DNA of 64,000 nucleotides from Clostridiales bacterium (GCA_022800315.1 JAAWQC010000002.1:1-64000); one strand, 5' to 3'. Counted from the first letter of the stretch, positions 7,661 through 16,381 are shown. Notes: generated by a model not told the origin, from the sequence alone. A program made the numbers and translations.

Positions 7661-7855
7661 ATGGACGTGGATTTGATCTTTAAAATAGCAGGCGTCGGCA
7701 TCATTGTAGCCGTGCTCAATCAGGTATTGATTCGTTCAGGACGGGAAGAGCAGGCCATGCTCACCACGCTGGCGGGGCTGATTGTCGTGCTCTCCCTTAT
7801 CGTGTCGGAGATCGGCAGCCTGTTCAGTATGGTGAAATCGGTGTTCGGCCTGTAA
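7661..7855 (+). CDS. spoIIIAC: Stage III sporulation protein AC
   Basis: 64-aa membrane protein with two hydrophobic helices (IFKIAGVGIIVAVLNQVLI and LTTLAGLIVVLSLIVSEIG), the normal size and layout of the family. It forms part of the membrane platform of the feeding-tube channel. AAAGGCG precedes the ATG. SpoIIIAD downstream has similar helices in a longer chain. Confidence 0.93.
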   Translation: MDVDLIFKIAGVGIIVAVLNQVLIRSGREEQAMLTTLAGLIVVLSLIVSEIGSLFSMVKSVFGL

Positions 7856-7908
7856 CCGTCGGATGACGGAATCGTTCAATCAAGCAGGATAAGAAAGGCG
7901 GGATACAC

Positions 7909-8313
7909 ATGGAAGTGGCGGCGGTAGTGGGTTTGACAGTGGCGGCCGCCTTTCTGGCGGTGATCCTGCGCCAGCAGCGGCCGGAGTACGCCCTGGCCAT
8001 CGGTCTGATGGCGGGGGTGGCCATCCTCACCCTGATCATCACCAAGGCTGTTCCGGTGTTCAACAGCCTGAAAGAGCTGCTGGACAAGGCCTCGCTGCCG
8101 GTGGAATACGGCGCGGTGCTGTTTAAGGCGCTGGGCGTATGCCTGCTGACCCAGCTGGCCTCCGACGCCTGTGAGGACGCGGGGGAAAAGGCATTGGCCG
8201 CCAAAGCGGAACTGGCGGGCAAGGTCGCCCTGCTGATCCTGGCGCTGCCTCTGTTCCAAAAGGTGGCGGAGATGGCGGCGTCCCTGATGAACGGACAGGC
8301 GGTGGGGGGATGA
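7909..8313 (+). CDS. spoIIIAD: Stage III sporulation protein AD
   Basis: 134 aa with four hydrophobic stretches. The N-terminal half repeats the SpoIIIAC-like hairpin and is followed by the conserved region around YGAVLFKALGVCLLTQLASDACEDAGE. It is a mother-cell membrane component of the SpoIIIA complex. The start ATG at 7909 has AAAGGCGGG ten bases upstream, and the end overlaps spoIIIAE by 4 bp. Confidence 0.93.
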   Translation: MEVAAVVGLTVAAAFLAVILRQQRPEYALAIGLMAGVAILTLIITKAVPVFNSLKELLDKASLPVEYGAVLFKALGVCLLTQLASDACEDAGEKALAAKAELAGKVALLILALPLFQKVAEMAASLMNGQAVGG

Positions 8314-9509
8314 AGTGGTTCGTTTTTCATCGGTTCCTCAGCCGATTGCTGCTGACGGTCACCTTTCTTTTGCTGCTGGCTGTCCCTGCTCTGGCACAGG
8401 AGGCCCCCCCATCCTCACAGTCGGACGGACAGGCGCTGTTCGAAGAACCGTCGCTGTTCCAAGAACAGCTGGAGGCGAGCGGCGCCCAGAGCCTGCCGGA
8501 TAATCTGCCGAAAGAGACGCAGGAGCTGCTGGACAAGCTGGGGATCACCGAGCTGCAGTCGGATGCCTTCGCCGGCCTGCAGCCCAACGGGGTGCTGGAT
8601 ACCCTGCTGGGCATGGTAAGCGAGCAGGCGGGAGGCCCGCTGCGGGCGGCGGGGATCGTGCTGGGCATCGTCCTGCTCAGCGCCATGATGGACGGGATGC
8701 GCCAGACGCTGCGGGAACCGGCGGTATCGGAGGTATTCGGCGCAGTATGCGCGCTGGCGGCCTGCGCCGCCGTGCTCATTCCCGTATCCGGCGTCATCCG
8801 AACGGTGTGCGCCGCCGCCCAGAGCACCTCCATATTTATGACAAGCTACGTACCGGTGTACGCCGGTGTGCTGATCACTTCGGGGCAGGCGGTCACCGCC
8901 GCCTCCTACAACACGGTGGTGCTGTTCGCGGCCGAGCTGATCACCCTGCTGGCCACCCATGTGGTGGTGCCGCTGATGACCGTGTCCCTGGCTCTGGGGC
9001 TGGTCGGTTCCATCAACTCCGGCCTGCGGCTGGACGCGGTCAGCGGCCTCATCAACAAAACGGCGGTATGGCTGCTGGGGATCACCACCACCCTGTTCGT
9101 CGGCCTGCTGTCCCTGCAGGGGATTGTGGGCGGCGCGGCGGATTCCCTGTCGGGGCGGGCCATCCGGTTCTCCTTGTCCAGTATGGTCCCCGTGGTGGGC
9201 GGCGCCCTCAGCGAAGCGTTCACCGCCGTGAAAGGGTGCCTGACCCTGCTGAAAACGACATTGGGGGGGTTCGGTATACTGGCGACCGCCCTGATCGTCC
9301 TGCCGCCCCTCATCCAGTGCGCGCTGTGGTCTCTATGCCTCAGCGTATGCGGGGCGGCGGCCGACCTGTTTGAGCTGGAGCCCATCAGCGCCCTGCTGCG
9401 GTCGGCCCAGTCGGTGGTCAAGACGCTGATCGGCGTGCTGGCGGCCTGTTCGCTGTTTATGATCATCGCCACCGCCATTGTGACCCTGGCGGGGAATGGG
9501 GCGGTATGA
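8310..9509 (+). CDS. spoIIIAE: Stage III sporulation protein AE
   Basis: 399-aa polytopic membrane protein. It has an N-terminal signal peptide (LLLTVTFLLLLAVPALAQ, likely cut after ALA), then a soluble segment of about 70 residues rich in Gln and Glu, then some seven to eight hydrophobic helices. This matches the SpoIIIAE family in length and order. It is the largest membrane subunit of the SpoIIIA channel required for late forespore development. Translation is coupled to spoIIIAD. Confidence 0.95.
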   Translation: MKWFVFHRFLSRLLLTVTFLLLLAVPALAQEAPPSSQSDGQALFEEPSLFQEQLEASGAQSLPDNLPKETQELLDKLGITELQSDAFAGLQPNGVLDTLLGMVSEQAGGPLRAAGIVLGIVLLSAMMDGMRQTLREPAVSEVFGAVCALAACAAVLIPVSGVIRTVCAAAQSTSIFMTSYVPVYAGVLITSGQAVTAASYNTVVLFAAELITLLATHVVVPLMTVSLALGLVGSINSGLRLDAVSGLINKTAVWLLGITTTLFVGLLSLQGIVGGAADSLSGRAIRFSLSSMVPVVGGALSEAFTAVKGCLTLLKTTLGGFGILATALIVLPPLIQCALWSLCLSVCGAAADLFELEPISALLRSAQSVVKTLIGVLAACSLFMIIATAIVTLAGNGAV

Positions 9510-9527
9510 CGAAGGGAGGAAAACCGG

Positions 9528-10004
9528 ATGGACGCGGTCAGGGATTGGGCCATCGGGCTGTGTCTGGCGGCGGTAGCCTGCACCATGCTGCAGATGCTGG
9601 GCCCGAAGGGCGGTATGGGCCGCATATTTAAGATTCTCATCGCCGCCTTTTTTATTTGCTGCCTGTGTATGCCGCTGCTGAAGCTGAAATCGCTGGAAAA
9701 TCTGACCCTGCCTCAGCTGGACGGCGCGGTTTCCTCCGATCAGCTTCAGGAGCAGGTCAACAGCCAGCTCAGCCGGCAGATCGACGTCTCTCTCAAAAAG
9801 GTAGCGGACGAGACACTGAAAAATTATGGGATCACTGCGGCAAAAGTTGCGGCTGAGACGGATACTTCGGAGGACGGCGGCATATACATTACCAGAATTA
9901 CCCTTTATCTGGACAAACAAAACATCGCCAAGGCTATCGCTGCCAAACAGGTGATGGAACAGCGGCTGGGAACCGAAGTGTTCGTGGAAGAGCTGAAGAC
10001 GTAG
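9528..10004 (+). CDS. spoIIIAF: Stage III sporulation protein AF
   Basis: 158 aa. Two hydrophobic N-terminal helices (AIGLCLAAVACTMLQML and ILIAAFFICCLCMPLL) are followed by a soluble C-terminal domain of about 85 residues. In the known family this domain has a ring-building-motif-like fold. GGGAGG lies before the ATG. Sixth gene of the operon, with normal family length. Confidence 0.9.
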   Translation: MDAVRDWAIGLCLAAVACTMLQMLGPKGGMGRIFKILIAAFFICCLCMPLLKLKSLENLTLPQLDGAVSSDQLQEQVNSQLSRQIDVSLKKVADETLKNYGITAAKVAAETDTSEDGGIYITRITLYLDKQNIAKAIAAKQVMEQRLGTEVFVEELKT

Positions 10005-10023
10005 GAAAGGCGGTAGATGGACA

Positions 10024-10611
10024 ATGAAATCCGAAACGGTCAGCGACCGTGGGGGAGAGGGAATGATAGCCCGTGCGGCGGGATTTTTCAAAGGAGGGAT
10101 GGGACAAAAGCTGATATTGGCGGCCGGCCTGATCGGGATGGCCCTGATCCTGCTGTCGCAGTTTTGGCCGGAACAAAAAACGACGGCAGCCAAAAGCGAA
10201 CAGAAAACCATCACCACCGAGGAGTATATCACCCAGACCGAGACAAAGCTCGGCACGTTGGTGGGCGGCATCGCGGGTGCGGGCGAATGCAAAGTGATGG
10301 TCACGCTGGAAAACGGCGTGGAGTATGTGTATGCCAGCGAAAACAAAGTGAATACCAATCGGGAGGAGGATTCGGGAACCAACTCTTCCAAACTGTCCCA
10401 GAAGGACGATTCGGAACAGAACATCATCATCGTGGATACGGAAAACGGCAAGGAGGGCTTGCTGGTGACCGAAATACAGCCGACGGTGCGCGGCGTGGTG
10501 GTGGTCTGCGAAGGCGGCGATAAGGAAGATGTACGCCAGCGGATCACCCAGGCGGTGACCACGGCGCTGAACATATCCTCTATGCGGGTTTGTGTTGTTA
10601 AGGCGACATGA
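10024..10611 (+). CDS. spoIIIAG: Stage III sporulation protein AG
   Basis: 195 aa with one transmembrane helix (LILAAGLIGMALILLSQFW, about residues 30-48) and an extracytoplasmic domain. SpoIIIAG of Bacillus forms a large ring with a beta-barrel in the intermembrane space. Here the ring-building core is recognisable (ITTEEYITQTETKLGTLVGG and the TVRGVVVVCEGGD segment), with a polar insertion between residues about 105 and 135 rich in Asn, Ser and Asp. Seventh gene of the operon. Confidence 0.93.
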   Translation: MKSETVSDRGGEGMIARAAGFFKGGMGQKLILAAGLIGMALILLSQFWPEQKTTAAKSEQKTITTEEYITQTETKLGTLVGGIAGAGECKVMVTLENGVEYVYASENKVNTNREEDSGTNSSKLSQKDDSEQNIIIVDTENGKEGLLVTEIQPTVRGVVVVCEGGDKEDVRQRITQAVTTALNISSMRVCVVKAT

Positions 10612-10679
10612 CATCAATATCTTAATGCAGCAGGTTATTCAGGTCATTATTGAATCAGAAATGAAGGGAATGGTCATCG

Positions 10680-11282
10680 GTGAGCGGTATTTTCGGTAAA
10701 AAACAGGTGGTATTGGCGGTATTGGTCGCGGCGCTGGGCGTGGCGGTCTATTTGAATTATTATTTCTCTTCCCAGCAGCCGGATGTGGTCGGCGCGGGCA
10801 CCAGCTCGGCCGGCACCACCGACCCCTCCAAGAATCTGGGCGACGCCCAGTACGTCGGGAATTCCTCCACCGTCCCGCCGGAGGAGACGACCCCCACCAA
10901 CGCGGGCGGGACTACCACCACGGCACCCTCTGGCGGCGATTATTTTTCCGAAGCGCGCCAGAACCGGGAAAGCGCCCGCGCCGAAGCGCTGGATATCCTC
11001 AAAGACGTCATGAACGATATCAAGGGCGACGACGCCACCAAGAAGGAAGCGCTGGAAAAAGCGGCTGCCATCGCCGCGTCGGTCGAGCAGGAGAACAGCA
11101 TCGAGAGCCTCATCAAAGCCAAGGGATTCGCGGACTGCGTCGCCTATATATCGGACGGGGAATGCAACCTGGTGGTCAAGGCTGACGAGCTGAAGCCGCA
11201 GGAGGCGGTGCAGATCACCGAAATCGTCACAACCCAGTCGAAGATCGTCGCACAAAACATCCACATCGTCGCGGTGAAATAG
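10680..11282 (+). CDS. spoIIIAH: Stage III sporulation protein AH
   Basis: 200 aa from a GTG start at 10680. A single N-terminal transmembrane helix (VVLAVLVAALGVAVYLNYYF) is followed by a linker of about 60 residues rich in Thr, Ser, Gly and Pro, then a conserved C-terminal domain. In Bacillus SpoIIIAH contacts forespore SpoIIQ through that domain. spoIIQ is not in the window. The linker is of low complexity, as is common in clostridial members. Last gene of the operon. Confidence 0.93.
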   Translation: MSGIFGKKQVVLAVLVAALGVAVYLNYYFSSQQPDVVGAGTSSAGTTDPSKNLGDAQYVGNSSTVPPEETTPTNAGGTTTTAPSGGDYFSEARQNRESARAEALDILKDVMNDIKGDDATKKEALEKAAAIAASVEQENSIESLIKAKGFADCVAYISDGECNLVVKADELKPQEAVQITEIVTTQSKIVAQNIHIVAVK

Positions 11283-11292
11283 GAAAAAACTG

Positions 11293-11321
11293 TTGCCCTG
11301 CTCCGACTTTGTTGGTATAAT
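11293..11321 (+). promoter_or_regulatory. Vegetative promoter for the asp23-like gene
   Basis: TTGCCC (11293-11298) and TATAAT (11316-11321) are separated by 17 bp, in the gap after spoIIIAH. It separates the housekeeping genes downstream from sporulation control. Confidence 0.7.
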
Positions 11322-11334
11322 ATCAAACAGAGCG

Positions 11335-11348
11335 GCACGATATCGTGC
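11335..11348. repeat. Perfect 14-bp palindrome GCACGATATCGTGC
   Basis: Lies about 8-21 bases after the predicted transcription start of the asp23-like gene. The position suits a repressor operator. The binding protein is unknown. Confidence 0.6.
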
Positions 11349-11401
11349 TATTCGTATCGATAGAATGACCGAGAAGTTCAGGAATAAGGGAGGTCCATCC
11401 T

Positions 11402-11764
11402 ATGGAGGATCAGGCATACAGGCGTGCCGACGGCAGCTGCATTATTTCGGAAGACGTCATTGCTACCATCGCCAGCAGCGCGGCGACCGAGGTCCCCGGC
11501 GTAGCGGGCATGGCGCAGAAGCCTGCCGACATCCGCGGCATCATCGGTTCCGCGGCGGCCCGGGCGGTGCGGGTGCTGAACAACGATAATGAAACGGTTC
11601 TCGACGTGTATATCCAGCTGAAACCCGGCGCGCGGATTCCCGATGTGGCGGGCGAGGTACAGCACAGCGTCAAGGTGGCGGTCCAGTCCATGACGGGCAA
11701 ACCGGTCACCAAGGTCAACGTCCATGTGGCAGGCCTGTCGCTGGAAGACGACAAAAGCAAATAA
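11402..11764 (+). CDS. Asp23/Gls24 family envelope stress protein
   Basis: 120 aa and soluble. It has the family hallmarks ISEDVIATIASSAATEVPGV at the N-terminus, a central VYIQLKPGARIPDVA, and VTKVNVHVAGL near the end. It is equivalent in position to Bacillus yqhY, between the acc genes and nusB. Family members localise near the membrane and are linked to envelope stress or lipid synthesis. accB and accC, which precede it in Bacillus, are absent here. Confidence 0.9.
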   Translation: MEDQAYRRADGSCIISEDVIATIASSAATEVPGVAGMAQKPADIRGIIGSAAARAVRVLNNDNETVLDVYIQLKPGARIPDVAGEVQHSVKVAVQSMTGKPVTKVNVHVAGLSLEDDKSK

Positions 11765-11785
11765 ACCGTTTGGCAAGGACGAGGG

Positions 11786-11820
11786 ACCCTCTGCGGGTAT
11801 GGCGGAGGGTTTCCTTATTA
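11786..11820 (+). terminator. Rho-independent terminator after the asp23-like gene
   Basis: ACCCTCTGC (11786-11794), loop, GCGGAGGGT (11802-11810); 8 of 9 pairs match, followed by TTCCTTATTAT. Confidence 0.65.
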
Positions 11821-11953
11821 TAGGGCCGGCGAAAACCGCCGAATAGGCGCGGAAAACGGGTAATATCCATGAAACCCGGCGGGAAGGATACGCGAAGGGA
11901 TCTTTGAACCTTTAAAAAGACGGAATGTTATTGATGAAAGGCATGATGCGGAT

Positions 11954-12469
11954 ATGACACGGCATGAATCGCGTGAACTGGCGTTTGCTCTCCTGTTTGA
12001 AAAAGCGTTCAGCGACGCCCCCGTTCGGGATCTTCTTCTGAACGCTGGCGAGGCGCGGGAGGTGGAGAGCGACGCTTTTGCTTTATCCCTGGCGGAGGGG
12101 GCGGAATCGCATCTGGATCAGCTGGATGCCCTGATCGCCGCCTTCTCCCACAAGTGGAGCAAGGATCGTATCAACCGGGTGGCCTTGTCCATCATGCGTC
12201 TGGCTGTCTACGAGATGGAGTTCTGCGACGACATTCCCGACAGCATCGCCATCAACGAGGCGGTGGAATTGGCCAAAACCTATGGCGGCGACGACGATCC
12301 TTCCTTCGTCAACGGAGTGCTGGGCGGCGTTTCCCGGCGGGATAAGGATGCGGCGGCCTCTTCGACGGAACCAGGGGAATCCGGACCGTCGGCTGTAGAA
12401 TCCGCAGCGGTGGAACCGACGGATTCCACAGAAGAACCCGGCTGTGCTCCGGCGGAAGGGGATCGCTGA
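11954..12469 (+). CDS. nusB: Transcription antitermination factor NusB
   Basis: 171 aa. It binds boxA RNA with NusE (S10) to antiterminate rRNA transcription. The all-helical NusB domain covers residues 1-130 (RHESRELAFALLFEKAF at the start; INRVALSIMRLAVYEMEF, SIAINEAVELAKTYG and SFVNGVLGGV near its end). The last ~40 residues form a Pro, Ser and Glu-rich acidic tail not found in typical 130-150-aa NusB. It is followed two bases later by the TsaD-like gene. Confidence 0.93.
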   Translation: MTRHESRELAFALLFEKAFSDAPVRDLLLNAGEAREVESDAFALSLAEGAESHLDQLDALIAAFSHKWSKDRINRVALSIMRLAVYEMEFCDDIPDSIAINEAVELAKTYGGDDDPSFVNGVLGGVSRRDKDAAASSTEPGESGPSAVESAAVEPTDSTEEPGCAPAEGDR

Positions 12470-12471
12470 GG

Positions 12472-13425
12472 GTGGGGCTCTATCTGGGGATTGACACCAG
12501 CAACTACACCACCTCCGCCGCCCTGTATGACCGGTCGAACGACATCCTGCGCGGTGAAAAACAGCTTCTTCCCGTGCGGGAGGGCGAATTGGGCCTGCGG
12601 CAGAGCGACGCGGTGTTTCATCATGTCCGTCAGCTCCCCGAAATCGTAGAAAAACTGATGAAAGACGGGACGGCCGATATCGACGGTGTGGCGGCTTCCG
12701 ACCGGCCCCGGCAGGCGGAAGGGTCCTATATGCCCTGCTTTCTGGCGGGCAGCGGGCTGGCGCGGGAATTTTCGGCCCTGCTCTCACTGCCGCTCCACCT
12801 GTTCACCCATCAGCAGGGGCATGTGGCCGCCGCCGCATATGGCGCGGGCCGGTTTGACCTGTTAAGAGAACCTTTCCTCGCCTTTCACGTGTCCGGCGGC
12901 ACCACCGACGCGCTGCTGGTTCAGCCGGACGACGAAGTGGTGATCCGCTGCGAAACGGTGGCCTGCTCGCTGGACCTGAAGGCTGGTCAGCTGATCGACC
13001 GGGTGGGCGGGATGCTGGGGCTGCCCTTTCCCGCCGGCCCGCGGCTGGACCTCCTCGCACAGAAGGCCCGCGGCTCCTACCGCCCCCGCCCGGCGCTGAA
13101 AGACGGCTGCTGCAGCTTATCGGGGGTGGAGAACCAGTGCCGCGGGCTGAAAGACCGGGGCGGGGCCGATGAGGAAATTGCCCTCTTCTGCCTGGAAAGC
13201 GTCTGGGCGGCGCTGGATGGGATGACGCGGGCGCTGCGGGAGCGGTTTGGCCCGCTGCCGCTTTTATACGCGGGCGGGGTGATGTCCAATACCCTGCTCA
13301 AACACAAGCTGTCGCAGGAGCACGGCGGGCTGTTCGCTCCGCCCGACCTGTCGGCGGATAACGCCTGCGGCATTGCGCTGCTGTGTGCTGTCAGGGAGGA
13401 GGGATGGCTACGGGCCAGCGTGTAA
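12472..13425 (+). CDS. TsaD/Kae1-like paralog (peptidase M22 family)
   Basis: 317 aa from a GTG start. ASKHA-fold protein with GIDTSNYTTSAALYD at the N-terminus, the metal-binding HQQGH motif (HxxxH), HVSGGTTDALL, GGMLGLPFPAGPRLD, LYAGGVMSN, and a C-terminal DNACGIALL. These match the TsaD/Kae1 core, but the chain differs enough (EGSYMPCFLAGSGL region) to be a paralog rather than the t6A synthesis enzyme itself. Such genes occur in Clostridia between nusB and xseA. Its substrate is unknown. It overlaps xseA by 22 bp. Confidence 0.75.
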   Translation: MGLYLGIDTSNYTTSAALYDRSNDILRGEKQLLPVREGELGLRQSDAVFHHVRQLPEIVEKLMKDGTADIDGVAASDRPRQAEGSYMPCFLAGSGLAREFSALLSLPLHLFTHQQGHVAAAAYGAGRFDLLREPFLAFHVSGGTTDALLVQPDDEVVIRCETVACSLDLKAGQLIDRVGGMLGLPFPAGPRLDLLAQKARGSYRPRPALKDGCCSLSGVENQCRGLKDRGGADEEIALFCLESVWAALDGMTRALRERFGPLPLLYAGGVMSNTLLKHKLSQEHGGLFAPPDLSADNACGIALLCAVREEGWLRASV

Positions 13426-14660
13426 TCAGCGTCAGTCAGCTGAACCGGTATGTCAAATCCCTGCTGGAAGGGGACCCGAATCTCGCCGCTGTGTATATCA
13501 GCGGGGAAATCTCCAATTTCACCAACCATTACAAATCGGGGCATTTTTATCTGTCGCTCAAGGACGAGGGGGCGGTGGTGAAGGCGGTTATGTTCCGCGC
13601 CTATGCTTCCCGCGTGCCCTTTCGCCCTGAAAACGGCATGAAGGTGATCGTCCGCGCGCGGGTGTCCCTGTACGAGAAGGACGGGTCTTTTCAGATTTAT
13701 ATTGAGGAGATGCAGCCCGATGGGGTGGGGGCGCTCCAAATCGCCTATGAACAGCTCAAAGCGAAGCTGGCGGAGGAGGGGCTGTTCGACGAACGGCGCA
13801 AGCGCCCCCTGCCCCGCTATCCCACCCGGGTGGGGGTGATCACCTCGCCTACCGGTGCGGCCGTACGCGACATTATCAACGTGACGGGCCGGCGGTTCCC
13901 GCTGGCAAAGATCATTCTGGCGCCGGTGCTGGTACAGGGGGAGAGCGCGCCGCCCCAATTGATCGGGGCCTTACAGTATTTCAATGAAAAGCAGGCCGCC
14001 GACGTGATCATTATCGGACGGGGCGGCGGTTCCATTGAGGAGCTGTGGGCTTTTAACAACGAAGGTGTGGCACGGGCGGTGGCTGCTTCGGGAATTCCCG
14101 TGATCTCCGCCGTGGGACACGAGACCGACTTTACCATTTGCGACTTTGCCGCCGACCTGCGCGCGCCGACCCCTTCCGCCGCCGCCGAGCTGGCGGTGCC
14201 CGATGCGTCGGAATTGCAGCTGCGGCTCGCGCAGCTGCAGGCCGCGTCCCTCCGCTCGGTGCGGCATACCCAGGAGACGGCGGCCCGGCGTCTGCAGGGC
14301 CTGCGGGAAAAACGCTGTCTGGCCACCCCGCTGTTTTACGTGGAGGAGCAGGGGATGCGCCTCGACTACCTCACCCGCGCGTTTGCCGGCGCGGCGCAGG
14401 TACAGCTTACCCGGGCCGGTACGCGGCTGGCGCAGATGGGGGGCAAGCTGGACGCCCTCAGCCCGCTGAAGGTGTTGTCCCGCGGTTATGCTATTGGTTA
14501 TCGCAAGGGCGAAGTGCTCAAAAAAGCGGCGGATGTTCAAACCGGCGACGCCGTCACCCTTCGCTACGCCGACGGACGGGTGGAATGCCGGGTGGAGACG
14601 GTGGAACTGGCTGCAAAGGCGAAACAAACGCCGCGGGAAAATACCGCGGCGCAGGAATAG
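13404..14660 (+). CDS. xseA: Exodeoxyribonuclease VII large subunit
   Basis: 418 aa. The ATG at 13404 follows GGAGGAGGG, whereas the track start at 13383 lacks such a site. It degrades single-stranded DNA with XseB. An N-terminal OB-fold (residues 6-105, VSQLNRYVKSLLEGDPNL) precedes the catalytic domain, with SPTGAAVRDIINVTGRRFP, IIIGRGGGSIEELWAFN and AVGHETDFTICDFAADLRAPTPSAAAE. The C-terminal half is coiled coil. Confidence 0.95.
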   Translation: MATGQRVISVSQLNRYVKSLLEGDPNLAAVYISGEISNFTNHYKSGHFYLSLKDEGAVVKAVMFRAYASRVPFRPENGMKVIVRARVSLYEKDGSFQIYIEEMQPDGVGALQIAYEQLKAKLAEEGLFDERRKRPLPRYPTRVGVITSPTGAAVRDIINVTGRRFPLAKIILAPVLVQGESAPPQLIGALQYFNEKQAADVIIIGRGGGSIEELWAFNNEGVARAVAASGIPVISAVGHETDFTICDFAADLRAPTPSAAAELAVPDASELQLRLAQLQAASLRSVRHTQETAARRLQGLREKRCLATPLFYVEEQGMRLDYLTRAFAGAAQVQLTRAGTRLAQMGGKLDALSPLKVLSRGYAIGYRKGEVLKKAADVQTGDAVTLRYADGRVECRVETVELAAKAKQTPRENTAAQE

Positions 14661-14702
14661 AATCAGCCGAACGGGCAACCGTACGGATATAGGGAAAGGG
14701 AA

Positions 14703-15002
14703 GTGATCCCCCTGGCAACAGAATGGACGTTTGAAAAAGCCATGACCCGGCTGGAGCAGATCGTCGGCGCGCTGGAAAGCGGCCGCTGTACGCTGGACGA
14801 ATCCCTCAAGCTGTTTGAAGAGGGAACCAAGCTGACCGCCTATTGCAACAGGATGCTCAAGACGGCGGAACAGAAAATCGTCAAGCTGACCTCCACCGCC
14901 GATCAGGCGGCGGGGGCAGCGGAGGAGATACCGACGGAAAAAACGGCGGAGACAGCGACGCCGCCTTCAGGAGAGAAAACCGATGAAACAGAGTCTGTAT
15001 AA
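14703..15002 (+). CDS. xseB: Exodeoxyribonuclease VII small subunit
   Basis: 99 aa as drawn. The family core TFEKAMTRLEQIVGALESG...LDESLKLFEEGTKL..YCNRML occupies residues 9-60, and the remaining ~35 residues are an acidic, Thr-rich tail. Start choice is uncertain: the GTG at 14703 lies only about two bases from the AAAGGGA site, and no ATG fits. The end overlaps ispA by 20 bp. It works as the helical partner of XseA. Confidence 0.88.
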   Translation: MIPLATEWTFEKAMTRLEQIVGALESGRCTLDESLKLFEEGTKLTAYCNRMLKTAEQKIVKLTSTADQAAGAAEEIPTEKTAETATPPSGEKTDETESV

Positions 15003-15861
15003 TCCCCGGCTCCAACAGCATCTGCGGCTCATCGAGCAGGCGCTTCCAGATTATCTGCCCACGGGGGCGGACGATTTGTCCACCGCCATGCGCTATGCCT
15101 GCGAGGCGGGCGGCAAACGGATTCGCCCGGTGCTGACACTGGAATTCTGCCGTCTGTGCGGCACCGAGGTGGAAAGGGCGCTGCCTTTCGCCTGCGCGGT
15201 GGAGATGATCCATTCCTATTCGTTGGTTCACGACGACCTGCCCTGCATGGACGACAGCCCGCTGCGCCGGGGCAAGCCCTCGGTCCACGCCGCGTTCGGC
15301 GAAGCTGCCGCCCTGCTGGCGGGGGATGCGCTGCTGACCCAGGCCTTTCAGGTGATGGCCGATGCTCAGGTACCCGCCGAATTTATCGCGGCCGCCGTAT
15401 CGGTTCTGGCCGGCGCGGCGGGAGGGGCCGGTATGGTCGGCGGACAGATGCTGGATCTGGACAGCGAGGGGAAAGCGATTAGCCTTGACACGCTGGAAAG
15501 ACTGCAGCAGGGTAAAACGGCCGCTCTCCTGATCGCCGCGTGTGAGCTGGGATGCCTGGCGGCGGGCGCCGGCACAGCGCAGAGGGATGCGGCGCGCCGG
15601 TTCGGTGAGGGCATCGGCTTGAGTTTTCAGATCGTGGATGATATACTGGATATCACTTCTACCAATGAAGCGCTGGGAAAACCCACCGGCAGCGACCAGC
15701 GCAACGAGAAAGTGACTTATGTTTCCCTGCTGGGGATCGAGGAGGCGCGTCTCTGGGCCGCCCGGCGTACGGCGGAGGCGGAGCAGGCCCTCGAACCCTT
15801 TGGCGCGGAGGCCGGTACGCTGAGGCGGCTGTCACAGGCCCTGCTGCTGCGAGAAAGCTAA
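14983..15861 (+). CDS. ispA: Polyprenyl diphosphate synthase (farnesyl-PP type)
   Basis: 292 aa. It condenses IPP with allylic diphosphates to make farnesyl (or geranyl) diphosphate. The first Asp-rich motif is DDLPCMDD (chain length of the small-insert bacterial FPP type), with GGKRIRPVL upstream. The second is DDILD at about residue 217, followed by TGSDQRNEKVTY where the usual form is GKxxGKDxxxxKxTY. The equivalent gene in Bacillus (ispA/yqiD) is also between xseB and dxs, so precursor supply (Dxs) and use are co-transcribed. Confidence 0.93.
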   Translation: MKQSLYNPRLQQHLRLIEQALPDYLPTGADDLSTAMRYACEAGGKRIRPVLTLEFCRLCGTEVERALPFACAVEMIHSYSLVHDDLPCMDDSPLRRGKPSVHAAFGEAAALLAGDALLTQAFQVMADAQVPAEFIAAAVSVLAGAAGGAGMVGGQMLDLDSEGKAISLDTLERLQQGKTAALLIAACELGCLAAGAGTAQRDAARRFGEGIGLSFQIVDDILDITSTNEALGKPTGSDQRNEKVTYVSLLGIEEARLWAARRTAEAEQALEPFGAEAGTLRRLSQALLLRES

Positions 15862-15901
15862 ATGGTGTCCGTCATCCGAACACGGAAGGGCATGGAATCG
15901 A

Positions 15902-16381
15902 ATGAACAACTTCTTTCAGGAATTTTTTCAAAATAAGGCGCTGTTTGCCGCGATACTGGGCTGGTTTTTCGCCCAGGTGATCAAGGTTCTGCTCAACCTC
16001 GTCGTGACGCGCCGGCTGAACCTGGAACGCCTGTGGGGCGCGGGGGGGATGCCCAGCGCACATTCCGCGATGGTCAGCGCTCTGACCATCGCGTTGGCAC
16101 GGTTTTACGGCGTCAATACCCCTATGTTTGCGTTGGCGGTGATATTCGCCTTCGTCACCCTCTATGACGCGATGGGCGTCCGACGTGAGGCGGGAGAGCA
16201 CGCCCGCCTGCTCAACAAATATCTCAATCAGATAGAAGCGCAGAACGCCGACACCAACGGCGACGGCAAACCCGACCGCGAGGTGGATGAGATTGATCTC
16301 AAGGAATTCATCGGGCATACGCCGCTGGAGGTGCTGGGAGGCGTCCTGCTGGGTATCATGATCGGCATCCTCATCCCCTGA
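15902..16381 (+). CDS. Divergent PAP2 family membrane protein (DUF212)
   Basis: 159 aa with four hydrophobic segments. It holds GGMPSAHSAMVSALT, similar to the acid-phosphatase PAP2 signature, and the family's VTLYDAMGVRREAGEHARLLN and GHTPLEVLGGVLLGI. A 25-residue polar loop (residues about 112-135) includes DTNGDGKPD, which looks like a calcium-loop sequence. Related Bacillus protein: YuiD. The position between ispA and dxs suggests, but does not prove, a prenyl-phosphate substrate. Confidence 0.85.
   Translation: MNNFFQEFFQNKALFAAILGWFFAQVIKVLLNLVVTRRLNLERLWGAGGMPSAHSAMVSALTIALARFYGVNTPMFALAVIFAFVTLYDAMGVRREAGEHARLLNKYLNQIEAQNADTNGDGKPDREVDEIDLKEFIGHTPLEVLGGVLLGIMIGILIP

Noticed and set aside
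9333-10574. 413-aa minus-strand ORF over spoIIIAF and AG
   Set aside because: Shadow of the conserved spoIIIA operon.
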